Source of the DNA: a virus
IMG/VR virus record: IMGVR_UViG_3300020125_000357
Coordinates: 1 to 57,778 of that record
Reading direction: 5' to 3' (one strand)
Length of the DNA: 57,778 bases
Shown here one piece after another: positions 36,935-47,046 of the stretch (positions are counted from its first letter, which is position 1; each line of letters starts with the position of its first letter). The position numbers and the translations under genes are program-made. The notes beneath the pieces are model-generated. The model saw only the letters and a program-made list of their open reading frames with translations, was not told the DNA's origin and ran no database searches.

Positions 36935-38824
36935 GTGAACGATAAAATAACATTTCGTTTAGAAACCGAAACTAATGCTACAGCAGGAACACATGGAGCT
37001 AGTAATATAGATAGTGGATTAGCTTCTGTTATGTCCAATCTTAATGAAAGCGTTAAAGCTTTATCTGGTAACTTAAAATCATTTCAAACTAAATTTAGTA
37101 CGATAAAAGATAATCTTGCAAAAGGTACTGAACCTACCTATGCACAGACTACTTCTCGTATGCGTGCAGAAGCTTATAAGGTTAGATCAGAATACTTAAA
37201 TGATCCTGAAGGCAAACAAATTCAGCAACAACGTGCAGAAGCTAATTTATTAAGAATTCAAACTGAAAAACAGCGTCAAGATTTAAAAAATGATATTTTA
37301 AAAAGAGCAGATCAATATAAACTTGCTGGAGATAATAAATTTGCTCAAAAATTAGAAAGCGATGTATCTGAAAGTTTAAAGAGTGGCGTTAATAAGGGTG
37401 TAACTAATAGTAGATTATCTCAAGTATTTACAGCCATTGGAGGTGCCGGATTAGTTTTAAGTACAGCTAGTAAAGTATTTTCTTCTCAATCTGCTGCTGG
37501 ATTAGCTATGATGCAAAATCCTTATACTAATGGATATGATTATGGCGGACAAGTATCTGGAGTAATGCAGGCAAATACTCAAAAAGAAAATGCTTATGTT
37601 GGATTAGGGGCTGCTGGTGTTGGGGCTATAATTGGTTCTGTAATACCAGTAATTGGAACAGCATTAGGCGGTATTATAGGTGGTCTTGCTGGAGGTGTAT
37701 ATGGCTCTTATGCTTCATCACAAACTAATCTAAAATCTATGGCCGCAAGTTCATTAGTTAATAATACAATGAATGCTCAAGCTCTATCAGCCACTAATCA
37801 AGCTGCTTCAGGTCTTTACAATCAAGGAATGACTGGGAGACGTATTACAGATGTAGAGCAGCCCTTGGTATTAGCAATGTCAAAGGCAGCAGGAGTATAT
37901 AATCGTAATTTCAAGGAAATAGATAAATTAACTGATTATGTCCGCGCGGGAAATATGTCTATTCAACAGGGCGCTGGATTAAGTGGGGCAGTTTCTTTTC
38001 TTACTCAAGGAATGAATCAAAAACAACAAAGTACTTTTATTGACAGTATGAAACAAAGCTTTAGTGCTTATGGTGTTCCTGATCCTGCTGCTGCAACCGC
38101 AAATGCAATGTTATATAAACAAGCAGGTATGTCTCCAACTGATGCTGCTGAATTGGCTGCGCGCGCTACAGGATTAAATCCAGGTGCACAAGGAGCCTTA
38201 TCTAATTATTATACTCAACCTATAACTAGTAGGGGTATGCAGAATTTTATATCTAAAAATATTTATGGTGTAAATCTTCCTAATTTAGTAACAGGAAAGG
38301 GAGATGCTAGAGCTAGTGCATATAGAAAAAATGCACTAAATTTTGAAAAAACTGGTAATTTAGGTGCTTTAGATCCAAGAGCTTTAGGTTTTGAACAATT
38401 ATATAATCTTACTAATCTTCAAACAGTTGATAATCAGAGTGAGTCAAGATCCATTACATCAACTCCTACTCAGAAAAAAATACAGGCTTTGACAAATCAA
38501 ACAATAGCAACTAATGCAGAAGGCATGACTTTGGAAAAAGCTATAGGAACATTAAATGGGGAAATTGATTCTACTTCCAAAGGATTTTCTCAATTAAGTG
38601 ATACAACTAATCAATTAGTTAATGCTTTTAATGGATTAATGACAAAAATAGGTGGCGGTCTTATGGGAGTAACATCTTTTCAAGCTCCTGTAAAAATTCC
38701 AGCAGTAAAACCAATGAGTGGTAATACAGGTGTTCATTATAATCAATTATCTCCTCAACAACAAAAACAAAAAGCAGATGTATTGGGTTCATTATCTGTA
38801 GTTCATCATAGAACGGCTGGATAA
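36935..38824 (+). CDS. Tape measure protein, 629 aa
   Basis: The GTG start has AAGG upstream. It has long helical regions with Ala/Gln/Lys and a Gly/Ala-rich hydrophobic stretch (about 225-260) that could insert in a membrane at ejection. Its position after the chaperone also fits. At roughly 1.5 angstrom per residue the tail would be about 90-95 nm. Sets tail length. Confidence 0.75.
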   Translation: MNDKITFRLETETNATAGTHGASNIDSGLASVMSNLNESVKALSGNLKSFQTKFSTIKDNLAKGTEPTYAQTTSRMRAEAYKVRSEYLNDPEGKQIQQQRAEANLLRIQTEKQRQDLKNDILKRADQYKLAGDNKFAQKLESDVSESLKSGVNKGVTNSRLSQVFTAIGGAGLVLSTASKVFSSQSAAGLAMMQNPYTNGYDYGGQVSGVMQANTQKENAYVGLGAAGVGAIIGSVIPVIGTALGGIIGGLAGGVYGSYASSQTNLKSMAASSLVNNTMNAQALSATNQAASGLYNQGMTGRRITDVEQPLVLAMSKAAGVYNRNFKEIDKLTDYVRAGNMSIQQGAGLSGAVSFLTQGMNQKQQSTFIDSMKQSFSAYGVPDPAAATANAMLYKQAGMSPTDAAELAARATGLNPGAQGALSNYYTQPITSRGMQNFISKNIYGVNLPNLVTGKGDARASAYRKNALNFEKTGNLGALDPRALGFEQLYNLTNLQTVDNQSESRSITSTPTQKKIQALTNQTIATNAEGMTLEKAIGTLNGEIDSTSKGFSQLSDTTNQLVNAFNGLMTKIGGGLMGVTSFQAPVKIPAVKPMSGNTGVHYNQLSPQQQKQKADVLGSLSVVHHRTAG

Positions 38825-38825
38825 A

Positions 38826-40115
38826 ATGGCGGTAGAAGTTCCAATTTTAAGTGCCTTAGCACAAGCAGAAGCAATTGCCAATGAATTAGGATTAAATGGT
38901 TGGCAGATACAAACTGGTTCATATAATGGAGTTGCTTTTCATGTAGTTCCTTCTATTTTAAATAAATTAAATCAAGATTTAAATCCTGCTGCTGGGGCTA
39001 TCGACTCAACACTCAATTTACTTGGGATTACATCTTTATCACAAGATAATACTAATCTTCCTTATGGAACTAATGCAGTAAGTACATTAATTTCAGATGA
39101 GACTCATCGTAAATTAGTAATTCATAGACCACCTAATAATGCTGATATATTTGAAGATATGGGATGGTTTGGCGATACTTTTTCTATCCAAGGTATTTTA
39201 TTTGGAGCAGCATATTCTCAAGCATTAAATAATATTTTAAATGGATTTTTAAATGATCCAAATTCAACCAATCCTAATCGAAATGTTTTAGTTCATCCTA
39301 TTTTAGGAAGAATTGAAAATGTGATGCTAACTAGTATGCGACGTATTCATGAACCAAAAATGTGGCGTTGTTGTTTATATCAATTTAATTTTACCTGTAC
39401 AAAACCCGTAGCTGTTCTTACTCAAAATATATCAAGTACATTAAATGCTATAAATTCTACTATTACAGGAATTTTAACAATCATTACAGGTTTATTAAAT
39501 ACTTGGGGTGATATTCAAGCTCTTAAACATGTATTTGGATCAGCAGGTAATACAACCACTGTAGAACAAGCATTAAAAAATAGTCAAACCTCTGTAATTA
39601 ATACCTGTAATACAAGCGTTAGTATTACACAATTTATGGTAAATAATTTAAAACCTATTGGTTATAATAATGTTCAATTGTCAAAAACACCAACATTTCC
39701 AATTGCCGGATTAACACAATTATATTATTTTACGAGTAATATGACACCTACTGATGTTAATACATTATTAACTTATAGTAATAATTCTATTAATGCATGT
39801 ATAGCTATTTTAGAGGTAATTAATGTAAATCCAATTTATGATAGTATAACTGCATTGATTAATTTACAATCTCAGATGAATGCTTTGGCATTAGCATTAT
39901 TAAGTAGTTATTATGGTTCAACTAAATTATATACTACTCCATATGATACTAATTTATTTGATGTATGTTTTTTAAATAATCTTAATTATAGTAGTCAATC
40001 TAGTACTATTCTTAAATTGAATCATAATATAATCCCAAGTGCAAATTATATTCCTAAAGATGTAATTTTAACATTACCTATTTCAAATAATCCTAATACG
40101 ATTGGGACGTCATGA
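38826..40115 (+). CDS. DNA circularisation N-like baseplate protein (Mu N), 429 aa
   Basis: The segment about 90-195 has I-F-E-D-M-G-W-F-G-D-T-F-S-I-Q-G, then a helix, then L-V-H-P-I-L-G-R-I-E-N-V and F-N-F-T. These match the order E-D-x-G...F-x-x-x-G-x-x-x-G...H-P-x-x-G of the DNA_circ_N domain in Mu gpN. It forms part of the baseplate hub. The rest is Asn/Thr/Ile-rich. Confidence 0.65.
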   Translation: MAVEVPILSALAQAEAIANELGLNGWQIQTGSYNGVAFHVVPSILNKLNQDLNPAAGAIDSTLNLLGITSLSQDNTNLPYGTNAVSTLISDETHRKLVIHRPPNNADIFEDMGWFGDTFSIQGILFGAAYSQALNNILNGFLNDPNSTNPNRNVLVHPILGRIENVMLTSMRRIHEPKMWRCCLYQFNFTCTKPVAVLTQNISSTLNAINSTITGILTIITGLLNTWGDIQALKHVFGSAGNTTTVEQALKNSQTSVINTCNTSVSITQFMVNNLKPIGYNNVQLSKTPTFPIAGLTQLYYFTSNMTPTDVNTLLTYSNNSINACIAILEVINVNPIYDSITALINLQSQMNALALALLSSYYGSTKLYTTPYDTNLFDVCFLNNLNYSSQSSTILKLNHNIIPSANYIPKDVILTLPISNNPNTIGTS

Positions 40116-41740
40116 TCCCAAGTAAAATTATTTATCATATAACGATAGAACCTATTTTAACCAATGGTGATCCAGTCAATGGAAAATATTTAACATTAGG
40201 TGGGACACAACGAGTAGATTCTATAGATTTTGAGATATTTGGAACACAACAAAGAACCTTTTTATATGATAATGGCAATCCTGTATATTATTATCCAAAT
40301 GGTATAAATTCAGATAGTATTATTAATTCTTTAGATAATTATAATCCAATAATATTTACACACTTTCATATATCAGGTAATATATTTAACCCTGTTGGAA
40401 GGGTACAATTTGACCTTATTATAAATTCTGGAAATGGTAAAAATTTATTTGCTAGTCCATTCTGTGATTTATTTAGAGCTGGTGATATAATTAGAGTTTA
40501 TTATTTTACTCCTGAATCTCCAGCACTTCAACCATTATTTGTTGGTGAAATTGAAACCCCTATAATTGATTCTGATGGTAATGGAACAACAATAAGTTTT
40601 ACAGCAGGATATTTAACTAATATACTGCAGCGTAGTCAAATGGTACAAACTCAATCTGATCAAGTAATTAATGGACTATTACTTACAAGTATTGCACCAA
40701 CTAATATACAATTTGGTGATTTATTGGATAAATTATTAAATGAAACTTACATAAGTCAAACTATTACAACAACACAATATTTTGGCGGAATTACAGATGG
40801 AATCTCTGAACAAATAGCATCGGGATTACCAAATGTTCATATTCCACAAACTACTAGAGGTAGTGCAATTAATGCTAATTCTTGGGTATTTGCTATCACT
40901 GTACCTACCGGAACTAAATTAGATTGCATATTACAAGTTCTATATCCTTATCAGCGTGTATTTTATGTTGCTCCAAATGGTGATTTTATAATTACTCCAC
41001 TCACTACATTTTTTGATGAAACAGAAAATTGGACAGTTGATTTATTTGGTAATCCTAATGCGATTCCATTGTTAGGAATAAGAACAGAAAGAAATACTGC
41101 TTTACTACAAAATAGGGCTTACTGTACATTCAATCAGTTATTTACTGAATTCAATACATCAAGTCCTAATTCAACACAATCTAATTCTGCTTTTAGTGTA
41201 GCAACTCCTCCCCAAAATTTATTTCCCCGTGCTTATGATTTTGTGCAAAGTACATTGGGATTACAAACTATATTTGATATTGAAACTATTGACCCTAATG
41301 CAATACTGCAAAATAGTGGTATACTTAATACTGCAATTAATATGACAACTGGTGTAACAGGAATGATTTCTGTATTAAATATCGATAATAAAAACTCGAA
41401 CATTGTTAATCCAAACTCTAATCTTGATTGGATCAAATATCTAATGTCATTATATGCTAGTAGAAAATTAGCGGAAAGTTTATTTGAAGATTTAATAGTT
41501 GATATAAATATGTCAACATTATCAACTTATAATACAGAATTAGGTAGATTTAGACAAATTCCATTGAATCAAATGGTAAAGATGCCATCTGTTAATAATA
41601 ATAATTTTGATGGACAACAAGAATTATTTTGTTATGGATTTAATATTGATTGGGGAAATGCTGGCTCAGTGACAACACTTAATCTTTGTAAACCTTATGT
41701 ATTTACTGCATTATGGTGCGATGAGGTACAATCAATATGA
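40112..41740 (+). CDS. Baseplate hub protein (Mu P / gp27-like), 542 aa
   Basis: Position between the N-like and spike genes, and a beta-rich body with I-I-R-V-Y-Y-F-T and V-G-E-I-E-T-P-I-I-D-S-D-G-N-G, the typical hub barrel pattern, support a gp27/Mu P role. It overlaps its neighbours by four bases. It would hold the spike. Confidence 0.6.
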   Translation: MIPSKIIYHITIEPILTNGDPVNGKYLTLGGTQRVDSIDFEIFGTQQRTFLYDNGNPVYYYPNGINSDSIINSLDNYNPIIFTHFHISGNIFNPVGRVQFDLIINSGNGKNLFASPFCDLFRAGDIIRVYYFTPESPALQPLFVGEIETPIIDSDGNGTTISFTAGYLTNILQRSQMVQTQSDQVINGLLLTSIAPTNIQFGDLLDKLLNETYISQTITTTQYFGGITDGISEQIASGLPNVHIPQTTRGSAINANSWVFAITVPTGTKLDCILQVLYPYQRVFYVAPNGDFIITPLTTFFDETENWTVDLFGNPNAIPLLGIRTERNTALLQNRAYCTFNQLFTEFNTSSPNSTQSNSAFSVATPPQNLFPRAYDFVQSTLGLQTIFDIETIDPNAILQNSGILNTAINMTTGVTGMISVLNIDNKNSNIVNPNSNLDWIKYLMSLYASRKLAESLFEDLIVDINMSTLSTYNTELGRFRQIPLNQMVKMPSVNNNNFDGQQELFCYGFNIDWGNAGSVTTLNLCKPYVFTALWCDEVQSI

Positions 41741-42375
41741 GTGCTATTTATAATGGTAAAACATTTGGAGCAACATTAAATTTTACATCAAATGTTGATA
41801 GTCCATATGGTGCAGTAGTAACAAGTGTGAACTATAATACCATTAATGGTTTTGTAAAACCTAATGTACCAATTTTAACTCCATATGGATTTGTTAGTAT
41901 TCCTCCTGATGATGAAAATTGTGCATATATTGGAACTGGTGCTTTTTTAGCAACTGCTATTGCAGGTTATACAAATGCTTTACCGGGAAATAGCAATATA
42001 TCAGATTTAATAAAAGGTGAGGTTAGTTTAATTAGTGCAGGTAATTTTGCTATTAAAGCTAAATTAACTGCATTACAAAGTACATTTACTAATAATGCTG
42101 ATACAACTATAACTACTACATTAGCAATTAGTGAAAATATAGTTTTAATTTTAATAGACATGATGAATGAAATAATTGCTTTAGAAACAGCGGTAAATGC
42201 TATGGTAACTACTTATAATTTACATACTCATCCTGTTACTGGAAGTACTACTACGCCACCAAATCAACCACAAAGTTCATATACTGCAACTAGTAGATTT
42301 ACAAGTGATTATGCTTTTATTAATACTACTCCATCAAAAATGTATATAAATTCTAATGGAGTAGTATTGACATGA
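41737..42375 (+). CDS. Baseplate spike protein (Mu gp45-like), 212 aa
   Basis: The first 60 residues form an OB-like start. A coiled-coil-like region and then L-H-T-H-P-V-T-G-S-T-T-T-P-P (about 172-186) follow. The H-x-H-P...P-P signature is frequent in central spike proteins of contractile tails. The trimer would puncture the outer membrane. Confidence 0.6.
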   Translation: MSAIYNGKTFGATLNFTSNVDSPYGAVVTSVNYNTINGFVKPNVPILTPYGFVSIPPDDENCAYIGTGAFLATAIAGYTNALPGNSNISDLIKGEVSLISAGNFAIKAKLTALQSTFTNNADTTITTTLAISENIVLILIDMMNEIIALETAVNAMVTTYNLHTHPVTGSTTTPPNQPQSSYTATSRFTSDYAFINTTPSKMYINSNGVVLT

Positions 42376-42758
42376 CATTATTAACTACTTTTATTAATGC
42401 AGAAACACAAGATTATGTTGCTCAAGATGGAATATTAATACAAAAGAATGCATTATTAACAGAAGGATATACAAGATCAAATACGCCATTACGTAGTTAT
42501 CAATTTGATCCATTATTTGGTAGTGAATTAATTTTGAAATTAAATACTAGGGTTAAATTAACATCAACACAAATTACAATTATGCAAAATAATGCATTAC
42601 AACCAATAAAAGATCAAGGCAGAGCATTGGCTATATATACACAAGTTCCTACTATTACAAATAATATGATTTTTTTAGAATCATTTATTACTGATACAAA
42701 TGGGGTCACATATAGATTACCATTAAATTTTATAAGGGGAGGATTAAATGCCACCTAA
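42372..42758 (+). CDS. Baseplate wedge protein (Mu gp46 / gp25-like), 128 aa
   Basis: The 128-residue protein has L-F-G-S-E-L...L-N-T-R-V and a final strand pattern as in the gp46/gp25 lysozyme-like wedge family. It is directly upstream of the baseplate J-like protein, its usual partner. Confidence 0.65.
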   Translation: MTLLTTFINAETQDYVAQDGILIQKNALLTEGYTRSNTPLRSYQFDPLFGSELILKLNTRVKLTSTQITIMQNNALQPIKDQGRALAIYTQVPTITNNMIFLESFITDTNGVTYRLPLNFIRGGLNAT

Positions 42759-44181
42759 CATAATACCTCAAAGTCAAACGCAGTTAGCATCTTTATTTTA
42801 TAATTCAATAACTTCATTGAATCCAAATTTAGTGCCTTCTATACCTGGAGGAGATTTTTATTTTACTGCTAATGCTACTACTCAAGTGAATGCGGCTGTA
42901 ATTCAAGATATTCAATTAGTTTATAATGATATATTTCCCGCAAGTTCTAGTGGAGTTTCATTAGATAAACATGCCGCTGCATTGGGAATGACACCTAGAA
43001 TGGGAGCTTTACCATCATTAGGAACTGTTACATTAGTTTCATCCGGAAGTTCATCAGCTAGTTATACTATAACAGCAGGTACATTATTACAAAGTAATGT
43101 AACCAATAATCAATATCAAACAACTGAAGATGTGATTATTCCAATATCAACTGTTTTAAATACTGTAACTTTGCCAATAGCTTCAATATTATTGGGCACT
43201 GGCACAGAAAGTCCAGGTGGTGATGTTCTAACATTTGCTACACCATTTACTATACCAACTGCTCATTTAATTAGTGAAGCCACTGTTACAGGTAATATGC
43301 TTGCAGGATCTAATATAGAAGATGATCAACAATTTGCTTTGAGAATATTTAATTTTGCGCAAAATCCTAGAGGAGGCGGTAGTCCGGGTGATTATATTGC
43401 TTGGTGTTTTTTAGGTTCACCTAATGTAACACAGGCTACAATTATTCAAACCAATAGTATTGGTAATAATAATATTTTATTTCCTATAGTACTATCTGGG
43501 AATTCTAATAATAATTATTATGTTGATGGAAATATTAGTAATGGATTTGCACAAACACCTGCACCTATTAATAGAACTACGACAAGTCAAGATATAGCAA
43601 GTGTACAAGCTTACATAGATGGTGTAAAACCAGAAAATGATAATCCCTTTGTACTCACTGTTGCTACATATGAATTTAGTAATAGTATGCCATCAGCTAG
43701 AGTAGTCAATACTACAGTTACTGGAACTTATTTTCATATTAATGTATCATTAAGTCCGGGTTTAACTTTATCTACCCAATTGACTTTACCAGATTTACCG
43801 TCTCCTGGCTATATTACTGTTGAAAATTTAATAAAACGAGAATTTAGACGGGGTATTTTGACTTCTCCACTAGGTGGAACTTCTATTATATTAAATCCTG
43901 ATCCAGCTAACCAATTTTTAGTAATTAGTGATATTGAAGATGTGATGTTGCAAGGATTAGCTAATACACCTAATTTACAGGGTAATTTTGCATCCGTTTT
44001 AATTGCTTTACAAATAACATATTTTCCTGGTGGGTTAACTAATCCAACACCTGGTTATATAGCTGTACCAAGTCTTCAATCATCTACAATATTTAAAATT
44101 GTAAGTAGTACTTGGGAAGCATATTTAGTTTATGATGTAGATTATACAATTTTAACCGTTATAGATAATAGTCAACCATAA
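42748..44181 (+). CDS. Baseplate J-like protein (Mu gp47), 477 aa
   Basis: Layout: a helical start with S-G-V-S-L-D-K-H-A-A-A-L-G-M-T-P-R, then a beta domain with A-G-T-L-L-Q-S-N, a G-S-P-G-D-Y-I-A-W-C helix and repeated beta folds. These are characteristic of baseplate J/gp47 proteins, which form wedge arms. RBS AGGGGAGG lies before the ATG. Confidence 0.75.
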   Translation: MPPNIIPQSQTQLASLFYNSITSLNPNLVPSIPGGDFYFTANATTQVNAAVIQDIQLVYNDIFPASSSGVSLDKHAAALGMTPRMGALPSLGTVTLVSSGSSSASYTITAGTLLQSNVTNNQYQTTEDVIIPISTVLNTVTLPIASILLGTGTESPGGDVLTFATPFTIPTAHLISEATVTGNMLAGSNIEDDQQFALRIFNFAQNPRGGGSPGDYIAWCFLGSPNVTQATIIQTNSIGNNNILFPIVLSGNSNNNYYVDGNISNGFAQTPAPINRTTTSQDIASVQAYIDGVKPENDNPFVLTVATYEFSNSMPSARVVNTTVTGTYFHINVSLSPGLTLSTQLTLPDLPSPGYITVENLIKREFRRGILTSPLGGTSIILNPDPANQFLVISDIEDVMLQGLANTPNLQGNFASVLIALQITYFPGGLTNPTPGYIAVPSLQSSTIFKIVSSTWEAYLVYDVDYTILTVIDNSQP

Positions 44182-45653
44182 TGAACAAATTAGTTTTTTA
44201 TTTATTTCCAAACCCTGCTTATATAGGACAATATTCCATATTTCAAATTGGATGGATTGATGGAGATGGAGTTTTAACAAATGTGACATTAGATTGTACA
44301 ATTGAAATTATCTATCCTAAAAGTGGTGCTACAATTTTTACTCCTGATATACCTACTAAAACAGGAGCTTTAACAGTTACAGGAACGGCTCAGAATATAA
44401 CCTTATATCTAAAAGTTACATATAGTACAAATCCATCTCAATACTTTTCATTTTGTTTTGTACAACCATCACCAATAATTGATTATGCAATTTTATATAG
44501 AAATTATAGAAGTTATTTACCTAAAAATGTATATACTGAAAAACAATTTACCTTATTGACAGATGGTACAAAGGTTTATGATATAAATGTTTATCTTAAA
44601 GTAAATGCTATTGTAACTACAACATTACAATTATATGATAATTCACTCTTAAAAGATTTTTTAGCTAATTCAGAAACTCCAGCATTTATAGATTTAAATA
44701 CTACAGCAGCGTCCATTTACCCGTCAAGTGGTAATCCTGCATGGGAACAATTTTTAACTGGAACTAATCAACTATATCTACAAAAGACTGGTGGTTTTGT
44801 TACAGATTATAATAGTTTATTAACTTTAATTTATCAAACAACTATTAATAATAATACAAATGCTTATTTTCAAGCTTTAAATATTTCTAAGTATATTTAT
44901 TTTAGATTAGGGGTTCAAAAATTTGTATTAATTGGGGAAGATAATGTAAATATTCCAGGAGCTTTTGTATTAAATATTAATTCATTAGGACAATCAATTT
45001 TTAATAATGGTAGTAATTTTCCTGGAGTAAATAGTTTTACCATTTCAGTATTTATTTTAGTAGATTTTGTTACATTATCTCCCGAATTTCAATTAGAATT
45101 AAATGATTTTATTAGACGAATAACTAGAGCTAGTATGTTAGTTAATGTTTATTATACATATAGTGCCGCAGATTTAGGATTAACTTATATAGCTGATACT
45201 TATTGGAAAGATCCTAGACAACAAGGAGTTGCTTGTATAGCTTATAATCCAAATATATTAGCACAAGCTTTAGGCTATGCTGGTCCAACAAAAGATTTTA
45301 ATTTGGTAAGTTATACATTAACTGTAACAGATAATTTTGGTAATACTATGGATTTAGTTGCTTCTACTCCTGGATTACCAGTACCCAATAATTTTTTATT
45401 AGCTAATTCGCCATATACAGTTACAGCAATTACTACTGATCCAGTTATACCACTTATAAATTTAGCTGCTTATATGCAATATTATGCTAATAATTATTCA
45501 TTATTATGGAATCAGTATTATCCATTTTCAGATTTATTGACACCATCATATAATGGAACAAATGAAATATTAACTTTAAACAATACTGGTAATTTAATTT
45601 TAAATACTTATTTGGGTAATATTCCCAATAGTTATCTCATAAATATTTCATAA
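44181..45653 (+). CDS. Baseplate-fibre region protein, 490 aa
   Basis: It lies where Mu encodes gp48 but is much longer and has no recognised family. It is Thr/Asn/Tyr-rich and beta-structured, with a Tyr-rich segment I-L-Y-R-N-Y-R-S-Y-L-P (about 110-120). It may link baseplate and fibres. Confidence 0.5.
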   Translation: MNKLVFYLFPNPAYIGQYSIFQIGWIDGDGVLTNVTLDCTIEIIYPKSGATIFTPDIPTKTGALTVTGTAQNITLYLKVTYSTNPSQYFSFCFVQPSPIIDYAILYRNYRSYLPKNVYTEKQFTLLTDGTKVYDINVYLKVNAIVTTTLQLYDNSLLKDFLANSETPAFIDLNTTAASIYPSSGNPAWEQFLTGTNQLYLQKTGGFVTDYNSLLTLIYQTTINNNTNAYFQALNISKYIYFRLGVQKFVLIGEDNVNIPGAFVLNINSLGQSIFNNGSNFPGVNSFTISVFILVDFVTLSPEFQLELNDFIRRITRASMLVNVYYTYSAADLGLTYIADTYWKDPRQQGVACIAYNPNILAQALGYAGPTKDFNLVSYTLTVTDNFGNTMDLVASTPGLPVPNNFLLANSPYTVTAITTDPVIPLINLAAYMQYYANNYSLLWNQYYPFSDLLTPSYNGTNEILTLNNTGNLILNTYLGNIPNSYLINIS

Positions 45654-45688
45654 TTTATGAAATATATTTTACTAATAGAAGGAATATA

Positions 45689-46942
45689 ATGAGTAATTTT
45701 GTAATTCAAGGTTATGCTAATCTTGAGAATGTAAATGCTAATAATATGGACTTATTTTATGCAACAATGTCTGCACAATTAAGTACATTTTTTCCAATTT
45801 TATCTCCGGCAGCAGGTTCAATATGTAATGGTATAGGTAATATTGTTAATAGATATGGACAAGTTGGTACAAGTAATGTATTTGATTTTACAAATGGTTC
45901 AATTAGATTTTTAGATCAAGTAACAAATTTAACAACTGATATTTCAATTAAACCATGTTATGCAAATTATACTGCTGCTTCCGTAACAGTTACATGCCCA
46001 ATATCTGTGACTCAATATTACGTAGTAGCTGTGCTAAGTTTTAATACACCTACAGACCCATTTACAACTTCGACTAGTGTAACTATTTCACCAACAGCAA
46101 TGACATTGGCACAAATTGCTGCACAAACTACACCATCATTATATAATCCAATATTTGCAATTACAACAACCGATGGAGTAATTTATACAATTCATCTTGA
46201 TAATAATTGTGCATTTAATTATGGCTATATCCTAGGTAATCCATTTCCTGATATCATAGATGCAGGAGGATTAGTTAGTATCATAGGATCAGCAGGCTTA
46301 TTTGTAGAAAATCATGTAGCATGTAATATTACATTAAATGTAGGTTCTGATACGGATATTGGCGGTACATTAACGGTGGGGGGGACTTTTCTTTTTGATA
46401 GTAGTGGGCAATTTTCGGATGGAATAAAAGTTCTTGGATTAGCTAGTACTTTTTATATAGCAGCAGCCAGAGGCGGACTTGCTATTTTTGCTAACTCTAG
46501 CACTGAAGCATATTTAGGATCAAATAATACAAGTACTGGAGGTTATAATGGTCTTATTTTTGATGATACACTTGGTAGACCACGATTAAGTACCCCGGCT
46601 ACTGCGATTACTAATACTGGTGAACTTGCATGTATCGCTGATATTCCTCTCCCCGGAAGTAATGCGGATGGATATTTTGTTCGATATACAGATGGTTTAA
46701 TAGAGCAGCGGGGAACAGCAACAATAGCAGCAGGAAATGCTACTGTAACGGCAACCCTTCCAATAACAGTAACAAATATACCCAGTAATACAGTTTTAGC
46801 TACAGTCGGTGAATTAACAGGAGGAAATGTATTAACACCAATTGGTAATGCATTTTTATCAAGTTCGTCTACAATACAAATAAGCGTCACTGCAAATTTC
46901 ACCAACTCTCAATCAGTTTTTTGGTCTGTTACTGGATATTAA
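45689..46942 (+). CDS. Tail fibre protein 1, 417 aa
   Basis: The N-terminal half is a baseplate-attachment type domain. The middle is Gly/Ser/Thr-rich. The end has G-Y-F-V-R-Y-T-D-G-L-I-E-Q-R-G-T-A, a pattern usual at the tip of short fibres (G...D-G-x-I-x-Q-x-G). GAAGGA precedes the ATG. It is likely receptor-binding. Confidence 0.6.
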   Translation: MSNFVIQGYANLENVNANNMDLFYATMSAQLSTFFPILSPAAGSICNGIGNIVNRYGQVGTSNVFDFTNGSIRFLDQVTNLTTDISIKPCYANYTAASVTVTCPISVTQYYVVAVLSFNTPTDPFTTSTSVTISPTAMTLAQIAAQTTPSLYNPIFAITTTDGVIYTIHLDNNCAFNYGYILGNPFPDIIDAGGLVSIIGSAGLFVENHVACNITLNVGSDTDIGGTLTVGGTFLFDSSGQFSDGIKVLGLASTFYIAAARGGLAIFANSSTEAYLGSNNTSTGGYNGLIFDDTLGRPRLSTPATAITNTGELACIADIPLPGSNADGYFVRYTDGLIEQRGTATIAAGNATVTATLPITVTNIPSNTVLATVGELTGGNVLTPIGNAFLSSSSTIQISVTANFTNSQSVFWSVTGY

Positions 46943-46958
46943 TTTCACATCATAAATT

Positions 46959-46984
46959 AAAGCTCAATTTTATATTGAGCTTTT
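46959..46984 (+). terminator. Terminator between fibre genes
   Basis: AAGCTCAAT (46960-46968) pairs with ATTGAGCTT (46974-46982) around a 5-nt loop and runs into TTTT. The T-run is short, so termination may be partial and lower fibre 2/3 expression. Confidence 0.65.
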
Positions 46985-47019
46985 GTCCACGAGTTTTATA
47001 GAAAAATTTGCTACAATTC
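46982..47019 (+). repeat. 38-bp perfect repeat, copy before fibre 2
   Basis: It is identical to 28835-28872, about 18.1 kb away. Here it is non-coding and starts in the T-run of the terminator. It may be a phage promoter, a recombination scar or a copied fragment. Confidence 0.9.
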
Positions 47020-47046
47020 CTAAAAATAATTTATTAGGAATATATT

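Noticed and set aside
46543-46905. 120-aa minus-strand frame inside fibre 1
   Set aside because: It is a shadow of a low-complexity coding region, antisense, with no neighbouring minus-strand gene or ribosome site.
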